The position numbers and the translations under genes are program-made. From the NCBI GenBank assembly GCA_000226015.1, contig JH152854.1:152565-196950 (forward strand): 44,386 nt of DNA, in the 5' to 3' direction. Below the pieces are notes generated by a model, which was not told where the DNA came from, did no database searches, and worked only from the letters and a program-made list of their open reading frames with translations. Each line of letters begins with the position of its first letter. The stretch's first letter is position 1. Below, in pieces: positions 35,501-44,075 of this stretch. This DNA is from Mnemiopsis leidyi (Eukaryota > Ctenophora > Tentaculata > Lobata > Bolinopsidae).

Positions 35501-38500
35501 GATTTAGACTAAACCTTAATACCTTAAATTCTTGTCGTCAGCCACCAAAAATAAGCTTATGACAGCACACTGCCTTAAACTAAATTCTATCATTTTTTCA
35601 TCAATACCACAGTTCTAACACGCCTATAAGAAATCCACAGTTAAAGAAGTCACACTCATATTTATTAAAACCACTCACTTAGCATATGAAAATGACTTTT
35701 CCTTGTGATTCTGAGTTATGACATCTTCAGTGGGAACTTTTAGAACTGAATCAGACTTAAGGGATTTGAAGTTCTTGTATATTTCGGTATAATCCACGTC
35801 TGATCTGTGATAAACAACCTGGGCAATACTCAATCAGTATGTAATAATATTCAATCATTTTTTTTCGGTTTAACACACAAGTTCAAACTGCACTGCTTAC
35901 AATGAATACTATAAATCGATATGCAATTATGTCCACAGTCTACAAGAAGCCCAACTGGTCCGCGACCACTTCACCTAAATCCAAAGTTTTAGTAAGCATT
36001 TTCATAATCTTAATTATCTGACCCAATCATACAGTAGCCGGTAGGATTGCAAGATGACAGCAGGCATCATCTAGGAAATAAATTGTAGAGCTAAACAAGT
36101 ATATAAGACGGATTGTGATACACAGTCATAGTAGTTTTCGATATGAGCCACTCAATGGTCAACGAAATCCATTGGATTACAGATTTGAACGAGAATGCAA
36201 GGGACTTCCTCCTTTAACGTGGTATTCTAAAGTCCTCAATGTCCTGTCCTGACTGCTATTCTGATATGAACCTTGTACCCTGTTTCTCGAAAAGGTCCTC
36301 ATACCTTCCATCTGGCGGTGTGCATCCTGCTCACGGTGGCATTCTCTCTGGACAGATCTCACCTTCCCACTATTCCTACAGCTGGTATTATACCTCAGCA
36401 TGAAATCCCTGACAAACGTAGCTTATATATCTCAGCTTGCCGAGGTATCAGGGAACCCCATCAGTGACTCTAAGACCCTGATATCATACATACAAGAGAA
36501 GCAGACTTTCTGGTATCACACCCCTCTCCATTTTGGAGGCCTGGTGTTGTCGTAAAGATGAATGAGGCAAAGTATGGGAAGGCAAATACAGTCATCCCCC
36601 GATTTACCGGGCTTTTTGGGGGAAAGCCAAAATACACGGTAAATCGGGGGACCAGGTAAATCGGGGGAGAGCCATTTGGGGCCCGAAATTTGGTCTAAAT
36701 TGTCTCTTATATGTCTATATACCGTCTTATGTGTCTATATATCGTCTTTTTTGTCATTGAAACAATGTTTAATAATTAAAAAGTGTTAGTCCGACTGTAT
36801 TACATAGTTTTGACAACAAAATTTATAAGTTGCCTTGGAAATATTGGAGTTTGTACTGGGTCTATTGTTCCCCTGGTAAAATTTTGGGGGAATGGAATGA
36901 GGCCCGGTAAATCGGGGGATGACTGTACTATAAAAGAGCCTACCGAGAAGGACAGTGGTGCTTGGAGCTATAGATTAAAGTAACGGTATCTGTATCCTAC
37001 TTCCCTGTCCCAATAACAGCAGAGATCAGACACGCCAACTCTACTTCCTCTGATTCAGAGAAAAGACTCAGCCGAGACAGCAATCCGCGAAAAGTATCTT
37101 GTTGGAGATGGTGAAGAGTGGAACGAGTGCTAGATAGGCTGTCCAGCATAATCTGATGGCCGAATCATCCTTCTACATGTGGCGACTTGTTGCTGAATTG
37201 AAGATCGTGGACCTGTCCCTCCATCTTTATCTAGCCGAACAGTTAAAGGGAGCAAAGCTGTGTGATCAGACCAAATGCGCTTTGATGGACCCTGATTTAC
37301 TTAGGAAAGCCTCTGTGGAAGAGCTTCAACCTCCTCCCTCTATCTTTGTTTTCTGTAATACTTATAATACTTATAATTAATTATTATTAAATTAAATTCA
37401 GTTTTCTATTGGTCAAGAATTGCACCCGCTTAGTTAGGTCTCAGGCGGACGCTTTATATTTCCATCCTCATACTGAGAAATATGTACATTAAACAAAGCA
37501 TTCGCATTTGATGTTAGATATCGCATAAATATAAAAACATACACCAGTGATTCAAAAGGAATACTTCTAATATCTTTCGTCCTGCTTCCGGGGTGAGGTC
37601 GGTTATATCATCTAAATAATCATCAAAAAAGTTATTTGGAACGCATATACCGTAATGATCAATTATCTTTAATTTTTCCTCAATCCTCAGATATTGTTTG
37701 GCACCTGATGGCAAGATAATAATAATTTGTTATTGTTGGGGTCTGATATAAGGCTCTATGAATAATTTTTACCGCGTCAAAAATAATCAATCACAGCTAA
37801 GGATATCAAACGTCAAAGTTTTCAGTGTTGTGGAATGTTGATTGCACAGTAATTCAGGAGTGAAAATCACCATGGAAACGCGCGCAACTTAGCAAGCGTT
37901 TTCACCACGTTAATCAATTATGCACCTCTAAAAAGCAATTATGCACCTCTAAAAAAGCGGACCGCTTTTTCAAACGCCCATCTTTCAATCGCTCTAATCA
38001 AACATGATTTTATCCAATGAATTGGTACCGTTCTAAATCGATTAGCTAGACATGAATCTACCCTTTGATGCAAAAATCTGTGCAGAATTAACGGCCATTC
38101 AGCAAACCAGGCTAACCCTACCCCCTCTCACACCCACCACTTTAAACCATTCCTTTGCTTTTTTGCCTTCGGCAAAAAAGCATGAGGATGGAAAAAATAA
38201 GTCAACATAAGCTTAAGTTAAACTCAACTAAGTATTTAACTCCTATTATGTGGTCAGCGGACCACTCATTAACTGTGGACTGGTGGTCCGCATCTTGGAA
38301 ACTGCCCAATAATTAAATGTAGAGCATATCGAAAAATGAATACAAATATGGAGTATACGAAAACAAGAATAAAAATACACTGGTCTTGACTAACATTGTG
38401 TGAGGTATTAACTCCAAATCTGTGAGAGGGTTCTATGTGTATAGTATCGGTATCTGTATATACCATACCACTGAATATTCCCTCTCTTGTGAAGTACCCA

Positions 38501-39472
38501 TAAACCTCTGATTTTGGATCACCTGTGATGAAGGTCAAATTCAGTCCTACATATCCATACATGAAACCAACAGATTAAGAACGTTGACCAATCTGCTAAG
38601 AGACAATCCAATGCATCATCATTCCTAATGAGAATAAAAATACAAGTTCATTTCTCCCATTTCAAGCAGTGAAACTTCCATCATTTAGAAAAATGATAAC
38701 TGCAGGTAGTAGGAACACAACTTTGCATGGGATTTTGATTTAAAACTCTTGGGCACAAACTTGCTTGCCGCAATTCATTTGGTAAACACATGTTGATATG
38801 GAGGTGACCAATTAGGAAAATGTACAATACCTTCAACAAAGCCAGTGAGAAGGGTGTGGGAACTATGGGACTCTAACAATGGGGTTGAGAGTGAGTCCTC
38901 ATGTCCGGGTGGATACAGCTTTATCTTAAGCTCCCTGTAATACCATTATTTGTAAATAACTGTTAACTTTATAAGATAGATCTAAACTTCCAAAAATGAC
39001 ATTCTCTTGTATTGCCTGATATTTTGAAGAGACAGCCAAATATTCTGAAAAGCTGCATGAGTTTAACTGAAATCATGAGGTTTACCTGTTGTTGTAGAAT
39101 ATCACAAATGGGAAAGGTGAATTTGAGATACTGCTCTTTTTAAAGGATTCAATACTGGAAGCATCATGAGTAACATGATACAGCTTCTTTATGTAGCTGT
39201 GGCCTGAAATAAACATACTATGATTAATTTAAGATATTACTAAATAGGAAAGAAAGATTTGTTTCAGCAGGTAAAAGAAAGAGCTTTGATGAAAGTTTGC
39301 CACAATAAACTAACACACATTAAACAGGTAAACAGTTACTATTACTGCCAGTACAAGCCAGCCTATCAAAGCATAAAAGTTTACTTAATGGCCAATTATA
39401 CTTGGCAATGGTGAGTGCGAATCAAAAACCTGTACAAGAGGAAGTGAGGAGTATCAGCAATATATAAAACAT
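22974..39472 (-). CDS. ADAM10: ADAM10 (Kuzbanian-type) membrane metalloprotease
   Basis: Sixteen minus-strand exons join with matching phases: 39430-39472, 39086-39203, 38831-38934, 38395-38522, 35679-35818, 35208-35346, 34878-34998, 33174-33311, 27484-27644, 27090-27284, 26705-26957, 26412-26555, 23678-23814, 23389-23532, 23112-23244, 22974-23053 (725 residues; human ADAM10 is about 748). The order is signal peptide, prodomain (16-178), catalytic domain (about 192-425), disintegrin and Cys-rich region (about 430-607), stalk, one membrane segment (637-654) and a tail of about 70 residues. ADAM10 is known to shed ectodomains such as Notch, its ligands and cadherins at the cell surface. VCC before the Cys-rich part, SGRSCNDYKGYCN and the YIMYARAT Met-turn are ADAM10-type rather than general ADAM-type. 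Exon 1 (weak gtttttg donor) and the tail exons are the least certain. Intron 7 contains a complete homeobox gene. Confidence 0.93.
23678..26957 (-). CDS. ADAM10: ADAM10 exons 11-13: disintegrin and cysteine-rich domains
   Basis: Exon 11 (26705-26957) encodes the disintegrin part with CDCGN, HCCTPKSG, CSPQEGPCCDGTSCSF and the closing SSYCN. Exon 12 (26412-26555) continues with VCPTAPHKNQ, CYEGECKGSVC and DECQC. Exon 13 (23678-23814) gives VCCLEDG, SGRSCNDYKGYC and HQCIQ. In known ADAM10 this region controls substrate access and binds tetraspanins. The 2.6-kb intron between exons 12 and 13 contains a LINE remnant, a MITE inside it, and a truncated TA-MITE. Confidence 0.9.
23826..23990. repeat. 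Degenerate ~20-bp tandem repeat in ADAM10 intron 12
   Basis: About eight variants of CAGTCAGAGTCCGTCAGAAA follow each other just upstream (in transcription) of exon 13's acceptor. They are imperfect copies with some single-base and unit-length changes. Confidence 0.75.
24270..25135 (+). mobile_element. LINE ORF1 remnant, frameshifted and interrupted
   Basis: Pieces of a non-LTR retrotransposon ORF1 read on the plus strand: a coiled-coil-like Lys/Glu-rich part (about 24300-24530), then NVVMFNVEEQKEED (RRM-like strand and loop) and, after an insertion, IKSRAFNLLAKAKNLK with VFIVPDRSREER. The order GLPE-like strand, RxG-K, IL/LLxxAKxLK, PDRSxEER is typical of CR1/L2-type ORF1 proteins. Several stops and frameshifts mean it is dead. 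A MITE occupies 24719-24931. It lies antisense in ADAM10 intron 12. Confidence 0.7.
24719..24931. mobile_element. MITE with telomere-like core and 9-bp duplication
   Basis: CAATTTGAT occurs on both sides (24710-24718 and 24932-24940). Just inside, about 41-bp inverted repeats match at roughly 36 positions, sharing CCCAGAACATCGTGCCCCA. The centre (about 24811-24865) is a run of TTAGGG and variants (TGAGGG, TAAGGG, TTTGGG). A 9-bp duplication suits a Mutator-type element. The host is LINE ORF1 sequence, so the insertion is younger than that copy. Confidence 0.75.
25791..26187. mobile_element. TA-flanked MITE, copy 3, inverted and truncated
   Basis: It begins TAAGAGGTCGTTCACATATG and runs in the opposite orientation to copies 1 and 2. 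Internal sequence is shared with copy 2 up to about 26187, where similarity stops without the second terminal repeat. It lies in ADAM10 intron 12. Confidence 0.75.
25918..25927. other. Assembly gap (10 N) with identical flanks
   Basis: The 28 bases before the gap (25890-25917) are identical to the 28 after it (25928-25955). The gap is probably an unmerged overlap rather than missing DNA. Confidence 0.95.
27090..35346 (-). CDS. ADAM10: ADAM10 exons 6-10: catalytic domain
   Basis: Exon 6 encodes the basic cluster and KTCPVYLVSDHLFFEKHG, the start of the mature enzyme. Exon 7 has FRSTDFNHDG. Exon 8 holds the strongly conserved NHDQYCLAVLFTYRDFDSG and GVLGLAWV. Exon 9 ends in AHELGHNFGSS, and exon 10 begins with His-Asp. 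Together they complete the zinc site HExxHxxGxxH: H355, E356, H359, H365. Intron 9 thus separates the second and third zinc ligands. Met384 in GNYIMYARAT is the Met-turn. All catalytic residues are present, so the enzyme should be active. Intron 8 (27645-33173) is the longest in the gene at 5.5 kb. Confidence 0.92.
29663..29698. repeat. Perfect 16-bp hairpin
   Basis: TACCACTATGTCACTG is followed by the loop AACA and its exact reverse complement. No known element is recognised around it. Confidence 0.9.
30320..31140 (+). mobile_element. LINE ORF1 remnant (coiled coil plus RRM)
   Basis: Open pieces at 30301-30498 and 30640-31077, linked by a frameshift, encode a coiled-coil-rich N-terminus. 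They are followed by RSRNFLVFGLPDEEGEE, AQRLGKKK, RPVKVRLSSS, ILANARKLQLS and SPNRTFEQR. After a further small deletion the frame continues PDKKFYIKEGQIFSSQ to about 31140. This series is the ORF1 protein (RNA-binding chaperone) of CR1/L2-like LINEs. No reverse transcriptase follows, so the copy is 3'-incomplete and dead. It is antisense in ADAM10 intron 8. Confidence 0.8.
33443..34201 (-). CDS. Intronless divergent homeobox gene nested in ADAM10 intron 7
   Basis: A single open frame encodes 252 residues from the ATG at 34199-34201. An in-frame upstream ATG at 34264 lies only about 19 nt from a TATA box, probably before the transcription start, so the second Met (SSSFEIYLNELF follows) is preferred. 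Residues 1-180 are Pro/Ser/Thr-rich and probably disordered. The homeodomain occupies residues 186-245 (DNA 33467-33646), with R5, F8, L16, F20, Y25, L40, W48, F49, Q50, N51 and R53 all present and no insertion. The recognition-helix end is unusual: R53-T54-Q55-I56-K57-K58. Only seven residues follow the homeodomain. It is probably a nuclear DNA-binding protein. The class (divergent ANTP/NK-like or PRD-like) cannot be settled by eye. The stop is only 132 nt before ADAM10 exon 8, and no AATAAA is seen between them. Confidence 0.92.
   Translation of the reverse strand: MSSSFEIYLNELFRRSNPNHDLQVANSPVLRTPVYNTPYLTPPPSPYTHLQTVGVPYLSPSPLSLPHTYSKTPSSTLPLNSHLSRPPRLELPGMSPQKQAVSETLAIPTPLLTPVPVMSSTLNPTTTPPTPGTSSPPRFFFPPDFPLPSTADQNNTRSSPTPPHQLLTPPGTPEQTPSSFGKTPKQRRHRTKFTSFQLDVLEREFDDCTYISTERRQSLAAVLGLTSENIRVWFQNRRTQIKKMKNNRPKHI
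34275..34283 (-). promoter_or_regulatory. TATA box of the nested homeobox gene
   Basis: TATATAAAA on the minus strand places the transcription start near 34250, about 50 nt before the preferred ATG (34201) and downstream of the first in-frame ATG (34264). It implies a promoter of its own inside the ADAM10 intron. A CACGTG lies upstream at 34393-34398. Confidence 0.6.
35679..39472 (-). CDS. ADAM10: ADAM10 exons 1-5: signal peptide and prodomain
   Basis: Exon 1 encodes MFYILLILLTSSCT plus one base. Joined to exon 2 this gives Gly-His-Ser-Tyr-Ile-Lys-Lys-Leu-Tyr-His, matching the position where ADAM10 mature numbering begins (Tyr-Ile-Arg-His-Tyr in vertebrates). Exon 2 ends in FYNN before an Arg split by the intron. 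Exon 3 carries a Gly-His-Glu-Asp element and ends TGFVEG. Exon 4 holds the conserved Gly-x-Phe-x-Gly-x-Val-Tyr-Thr series and HIEPSHRF. Exon 5 opens VVYHRSDVDY, equivalent to vertebrate VIYHEDDINY. No cysteine occurs in residues 16-178, so the usual cysteine-switch residue is missing. No canonical R-x-K/R-R furin site is present; the basic cluster before the catalytic domain is KRRK (188-191) in exon 6. Confidence 0.85.
36589..36925. mobile_element. Tigger/pogo-like MITE
   Basis: Terminal inverted repeats of about 24 bp begin CAGTCATCCCCCGATTTACC and are flanked by TA on both sides (36587-36588 and 36926-36927). The copy is 337 bp with no ORF. The CAGT..CCCC ends and TA target are typical of the pogo/Tigger group. 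Extra internal copies of GGTAAATCGGGGG occur near the left end. It lies in ADAM10 intron 4. Confidence 0.85.
38157..38181. repeat. Hairpin with 11-bp stem and TTC loop
   Basis: GCTTTTTTGCC, loop TTC, GGCAAAAAAGC. It resembles a bacterial terminator in form, but in this animal intron it has no evident role. Confidence 0.85.
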
Positions 39473-41609
39473 CTGATGAGGTTTGACTTCTGGATCATAT
39501 CAAAAGCTCATATTCATGCACCTAAAAAGGTTAAATTCATATTCTATTTTATATGAGACCATAGATCATACATGTCTATATCAATAAATTCCCATTTCGG
39601 ACATCCCTCAGCATAGCGCATAAGAGCCTAAACAGTATTTTGGCAAAGTAAAGAGGAAATCAATTTGTAATTGATTCTAGTGACAGGGTTTACCACAACT
39701 AATATCATCTTATTGGTGGAAAGGAATGTAACGCTTCATCCATACTCTTTAGGCATGTTCACACTGCTGAATATTTTTCCCGTATCTTGCCATTTGGGCC
39801 CAAAGGGCGCAAATGGCAAGATTGTTTTGATACCATTTGAGCAGATGCTCAAAGGTTTGACGATTGACAGCGTAAATCGGGATATTGTGGAATATTAGTT
39901 CAAAAAGCCTCTGAATGTACATAAGTCCTTTCGTCCGGGTGCATGCTCCTTTATCAAATTTGATCATGTATACGGATACAATTATACGTCTCATCTTCCT
40001 GAGGCCGCAGAATGTACTTCACATTATGAAATGTACACATAATTGCCTCACAACGAATGCAAAAAGATGTCCGATCAAACTCAAAATAATCAAAATTCGT
40101 TTCAACTTAAGTTTTATCAAGTGATTTGTCGAATGACAGATGCGTCTGTATTTACACGTGTGTATTTTCATTCCTCATCCCGCGAATTCCAAATAATCGA
40201 TGGCATGATAGGGGAAATTCAGCGGTCGCCTGACACAATGAGAGCGGTCGCAATTCTTGTTCGAATCGAAATATCGTGTTACAGCCAAAATAGATTTAGC
40301 AAACACACAAAACCGCAATGCAGTTATTCTTCTCGTTGTCCAATTTTAAATATTTAAATAGGAAGGTATCCCTCTATCATAAATAAATCAGAATAGGTTG
40401 AACTAATGAGTTGACCCAGCTGGCAGCCTCGTAAAGAAGAAGAAAATTTCGTACAGTGAATTCACCTATCAAGTTCCTATATAGCCAACATAGTTTTTTA
40501 GCTCGTGCTGCGCTCGCCCTATCACGACGCACAAAGCTATGAGTTCATGATTCACGTCTTACGATCGCACAGGTGAAACAATTAAATAGAATTTTTACCC
40601 GTTTATTGAACATAAAATTGTATCAAAAACACATTCCCAAATCATTTATGCTATATGTTATCTCCTTATTTAGTTTATGGTCTTAAGAAAACAACAAGTT
40701 TCAAGAAAACAACAAGTTCGAAAAGCTCATGGAGCTTTAAAATATTCTAAAAACACTAGAGGGATAAAAGTTTATGACATAGAACGTACTTTTGCACGTT
40801 GATTGATTTGATTTGATTTGAAACTTTTATCGAAAAAGTATATTTGACAAAATGTAACAAGAATAAATCAACGGGACACAAAATATCATAGGGCTGACAA
40901 TTTGACCTTTGGGTTAAGGGCCAAACACGAAAGTAGATATCGACTGAAATACAAAAACGATTGGGGATACCAGCAACATCCATGATGAGGCACTAGGGTG
41001 CCTCGGACTCTTACTCTGGACCCCAACTTAACTGACTAGATTAAGCTCCACTAAGAATTACAGCCTGATGATATTTTTTGTGTCAAAGCATAGCCCGTAA
41101 TATGAAATATCATTGGTACGAATATCCCCCTTCCTATCACACTCAAAATTAATATAGAAAATTCAAAAACCATATATTTTCATACACACATAATTGGTAT
41201 AAACAGACCAAGGCACGACAGGGCAGGTTAATAAATAAATTCCTTATTAAAATTTGTGCATGAATACTTATCTTAGGAATTCAAAGCGTGATTGTGTGAT
41301 ACATCCTAGATTTGGTTACCTGGGGACCTGATCAGGCTAATTGTTGCTTTGATGGGAGGGAAACGTAGAGAGCCGCGCATCGCCCGGTAAAGATTTGGTG
41401 TACAGAGCAATACCCTGGAAGCTAAAGCGTCATAATAATAAATCATTTGTATGCAATAAAAAACTATTGGACTGACGAGTTGAGATTAAAATGCAGCTGG
41501 GTAACGGACACGCTTGCTTGGTGCTTCTTCGTGCCCTTTTTGTCACTACTCGCAACACACCAATAGTTTTCAATTTCAAGCTATTTTGGCCTTTAATAGA
41601 TGAGATCAT
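39473..41609. other. 5' flank of ADAM10; no supported gene
   Basis: This is the expected promoter region of ADAM10. No clear TATA box lies at the right distance from 39472. An imperfect palindrome with CTTGCCATTTG arms lies at 39786-39820. A block at about 40490-40550 (AACATAGTTTTTTAGCTCGT onward) resembles 42285-42345 in the CpG-rich repeat region. A 104-codon ORF (40043-40357) is unrecognised. Confidence 0.4.
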
Positions 41610-42760
41610 AGCATAGCTTGTCTCACGTTGTGACCCTTTTCGCGCGCGCCGGAGGCTGCCGCTTCGCGGCAGCAGGGCTATGCAACGTGTAGCAAAGCAT
41701 AGCCAGTATTTGCAATAAATTGGACCTGCCTGTTCCTGTTATGTCGGCCATGGTCTGATGGGACGATTTTTTGTTTTTATATACGTGTTTATCAATTTAC
41801 ACTTGAAGTTGTCAAGCTTTACCGGGCGCTGCGCGGCCCTTTTTATGTTTGATCCCTCCGATCGGGAAATTAGCAACAAAGACTGAGGTCGGTCCATCAC
41901 TTTTTGCGGCAATCACGCACTCTCAAGCTTGACGAGATTATATCCGTTAATCACCGGTTTGCAAAAGTCTTGTCTCACGTTGTGACCGCGCTTTTCGCGA
42001 CAGCAGGGCTATGCAACGTGTAGCAACGAAAGTCTTGTACAGCAGCATGTACCCTCCCGTCATTTTATTGTTTGACTTCGTCAGGTACCCTTTATGTTAA
42101 CGAGATGTTACCCGACCCGCGCGCGGCTCGCAGTTTTCTGCTCTCCTCGCGTTTCGTTAGAACGTTGGACGGATATCATTTCGTCAACCTATATGGGAAT
42201 AAAATGACAGGAGGGTACGCGCTGCCGTACAAGTCATTTTATTGTCGGATCAGAGAATGAGGGTCGGACAAAGTCAAACATTGCTCAGCCAACATAGCCC
42301 TTTGGCTTGCGCTGCGCGCGCCCTATCGGGACGCCTTTGCGTCGCGCACCCGTCCTAATTTCGTGCTAAGCGTGCACAGGGATGCACGTGTTTAGCAAAA
42401 GTATCAAAGCGGCTTATAATGCATCATATTTTTTATTTGGCCTTTTTATCAACGGGCGATGCGCGTCTAGAATTTCTTCTGGCTTGTCTGACTTTGTCCG
42501 ACCCTCATTCGAAGAGAATAAAATGACGGGAGGGTGCGCGCTGTTGTACAACTTCGGGCCAGAAATGCTCGAGAGCGCGTGATGGCCGCGACAGTACGTT
42601 ATTAACCTACAACCTTTTAAAAAATTTCCTTTACCTTTCCATGAGAAAACTCTTAACGGGCGATGCGCGTCCACGATTCTTTGAATCATTACGCTTCGCT
42701 CGAGGAGCAGGTGTGACGCGCGCGAAGCGATGACGGTAGGTTGTAAGCCTACAAGAAAAC
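41610..42760. repeat. CpG-rich mosaic of direct and inverted repeats
   Basis: GC- and CpG-rich blocks contrast with the AT-rich surroundings. TCTCACGTTGTGACC..AGCAGGGCTATGCAACGTGT occurs at about 41618-41700 and 41970-42030. GTACCCTCCCGTCATTTTAT near 42050 recurs inverted near 42195 and 42507. TGACTTTGTCCGACCCTCAT near 42485 is inverted near 42255. AACGGGCGATGCGCGTC occurs near 42453 and 42655. No ORF in it shows a known domain. It may be a foldback transposon or a nested insertion. Confidence 0.7.
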
Positions 42761-42895
42761 TCCAACCTCTGAAAAAGACATATTGGTCGTCTAGTTATGA
42801 GTCTATGTGTATAAATTGTATAAATTACTTCATTCTTTGCCTTGAATAATCTTTTATCCTATGTTGAATTAAAAATATTTGAGACCGTAAACGCA

Positions 42896-42997
42896 CTGTT
42901 GTCCGATGCAGACTATTGTCTGATGCGGACTCTTGTTGGATGCAGACTCTTGTCCGATTTGGACTTTTGTCCGAAACTGACTGTTGTCCGAATTCAT
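42896..42997. repeat. 17-bp tandem repeat, 6 copies
   Basis: The unit CTCTTGTCCGATGCAGA and variants repeat exactly in 17-bp register. A similar inverted word (TTTTGGACAACAG) occurs near 43056. Confidence 0.9.
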
Positions 42998-43509
42998 GTT
43001 CCATAAAAGCGGGCTGTTACAATAAACATAAAATGTTCTTGTCCAAAATGCTACCGGTTTTGGACAACAGTCCTTGATCCTAGAATCCTTGATTTGACTT
43101 AATTCTGTTTCAGCAACTGTCCTTCTTTCCTCAATTTTTAAATGATAGTTGTGTAATTCTTTGACAAGGTCTTCTTACAGGATCTTTAAAGGTTGGAGGC
43201 ATCTTCTTCCGGTTCTAGAACATAGTGGAACTCATCCTCTTCTTCAATCTTTAGCCCGCTATGGGTTTATACTTGGTTGCCAAATCAGCATTTCATCACC
43301 AACCCGAATTCCTCTTTTGAGGAGCTGCATAGCTCTCATGTAGTTTTGGTGGATAGAGTCGACCTTTGTCTGGAAACTCCATTTTTCTTTCTGTTGGATG
43401 ATGTAGGTAAATGAAGGAGAGATGTTGGAGGAGCTGTAGGTAAGAAAGTCATAAGTCTGGTGGTTCACTGTTAACATCAAAGGCCAGCTAGACTGCAACA
43501 CTATCAGGC

Positions 43510-43872
43510 TGTGCTATCTACTATCTAGTGAGAGACAAAGTCAGCAGGCGTGCATCAGTAGGAAGCACAATTAACAACTTTAAGAACAGATGGCAGAACC
43601 ACAAATCACATATAAGAAAAGAAGTTAGGAGTTGTGAAATCTGTTGTCATTTCAACGACACCCAGTTTCATAGTCTTACTAAAGAACCTTTGAAAACTTT
43701 TAACAATGACTAAATCCGACCAGATAGAAGTTATCATTTTTGAAAAACTAGATTCTAGTAATTGCTTGACTTTAAAAGATAGGAATAGTGTTGCCAAAGA
43801 AAGAGAATCTTTCTGGCAAAACCAGCTCATGACACTTAATGACGTTGGAGAACTTAATAAACAAAGTGCTGT
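43510..43872 (+). pseudogene. Penelope-like GIY-YIG endonuclease fragment, frameshifted
   Basis: Frame 1 (43510-43713) gives IYYLV, then SVGST (normally YVGST), FKNRWQNHKSHIRK, and CEICCHFND. After a frameshift the second frame continues with IEVIIFEKLD, ERESFWQNQLMTLN and a near-terminal LNKQ. This is the motif series of the GIY-YIG nuclease at the C-terminus of Penelope-like retroelements (Y..V-G-S-T, R-W-x-N-H-K-S, C-E-x-x-x-H-F-N, E-x-F-W-x-x-Q-L). The first Tyr of YVGST is lost and the frame is broken, so it is inactive. No reverse transcriptase part is recognisable upstream. Confidence 0.7.
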
Positions 43873-43934
43873 CTGCCAGGTTCCAGCTAGTTTATTGAAA
43901 GTTCACGTCTGTAACTGTATTGCCAGGTTCAGGA

Positions 43935-44075
43935 TCAGGAGAAGTTGTGGGGCACAATGTTGTGGGGCACGATATCACTGGGCCATTATCTGTAGGGCAT
44001 AGTGTCTTGGACAGGGGGTCACTGTGGCCAGGGCACAACGTCATCAAACAATTTTTTGTGGCCGAATGTTCTGGG
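43935..44075. repeat. Degenerate GGGGCAC-rich repeat related to the 24.7-kb MITE
   Basis: Repeated GTTGTGGGGCAC(A/G)ATGTT and GGCCGAATGTTCTGGGGCAG words resemble the terminal repeat of the MITE at 24719-24931 (GGGGCACGATGTTCTGGG). No clear target duplication was found. Confidence 0.5.

Larger units (their letters stand above)
35819..38394 (-). other. ADAM10 intron 4 (2.6 kb)
   Basis: Besides the Tigger-like MITE, sequence at about 36180-37380 has protein-like pieces on the plus strand broken by stops, possibly an old gene or transposon fragment. A 20-bp unit, CAATTATGCACCTCTAAAAA, is tandemly repeated near 37915-37960. A hairpin lies at 38157-38181. Confidence 0.6.

Noticed and set aside
36177..37380. 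Protein-like pieces on the plus strand on both sides of the Tigger-like MITE
   Set aside because: Broken by stops and frameshifts, no known motif; possibly an old pseudogene but not supportable.
37514..37714. 66-codon minus-strand ORF inside ADAM10 intron 4, rich in charged residues
   Set aside because: Starts with ATG and reads protein-like, but no domain, promoter or splice context was found.
39786..39820. Imperfect palindrome with 11-bp arms
   Set aside because: Such short palindromes are expected; no element borders were seen.
43259..43501. 80-codon minus-strand ORF with protein-like text beside the Penelope fragment
   Set aside because: No family recognised; stops and frameshifts follow, so it may be transposon debris.
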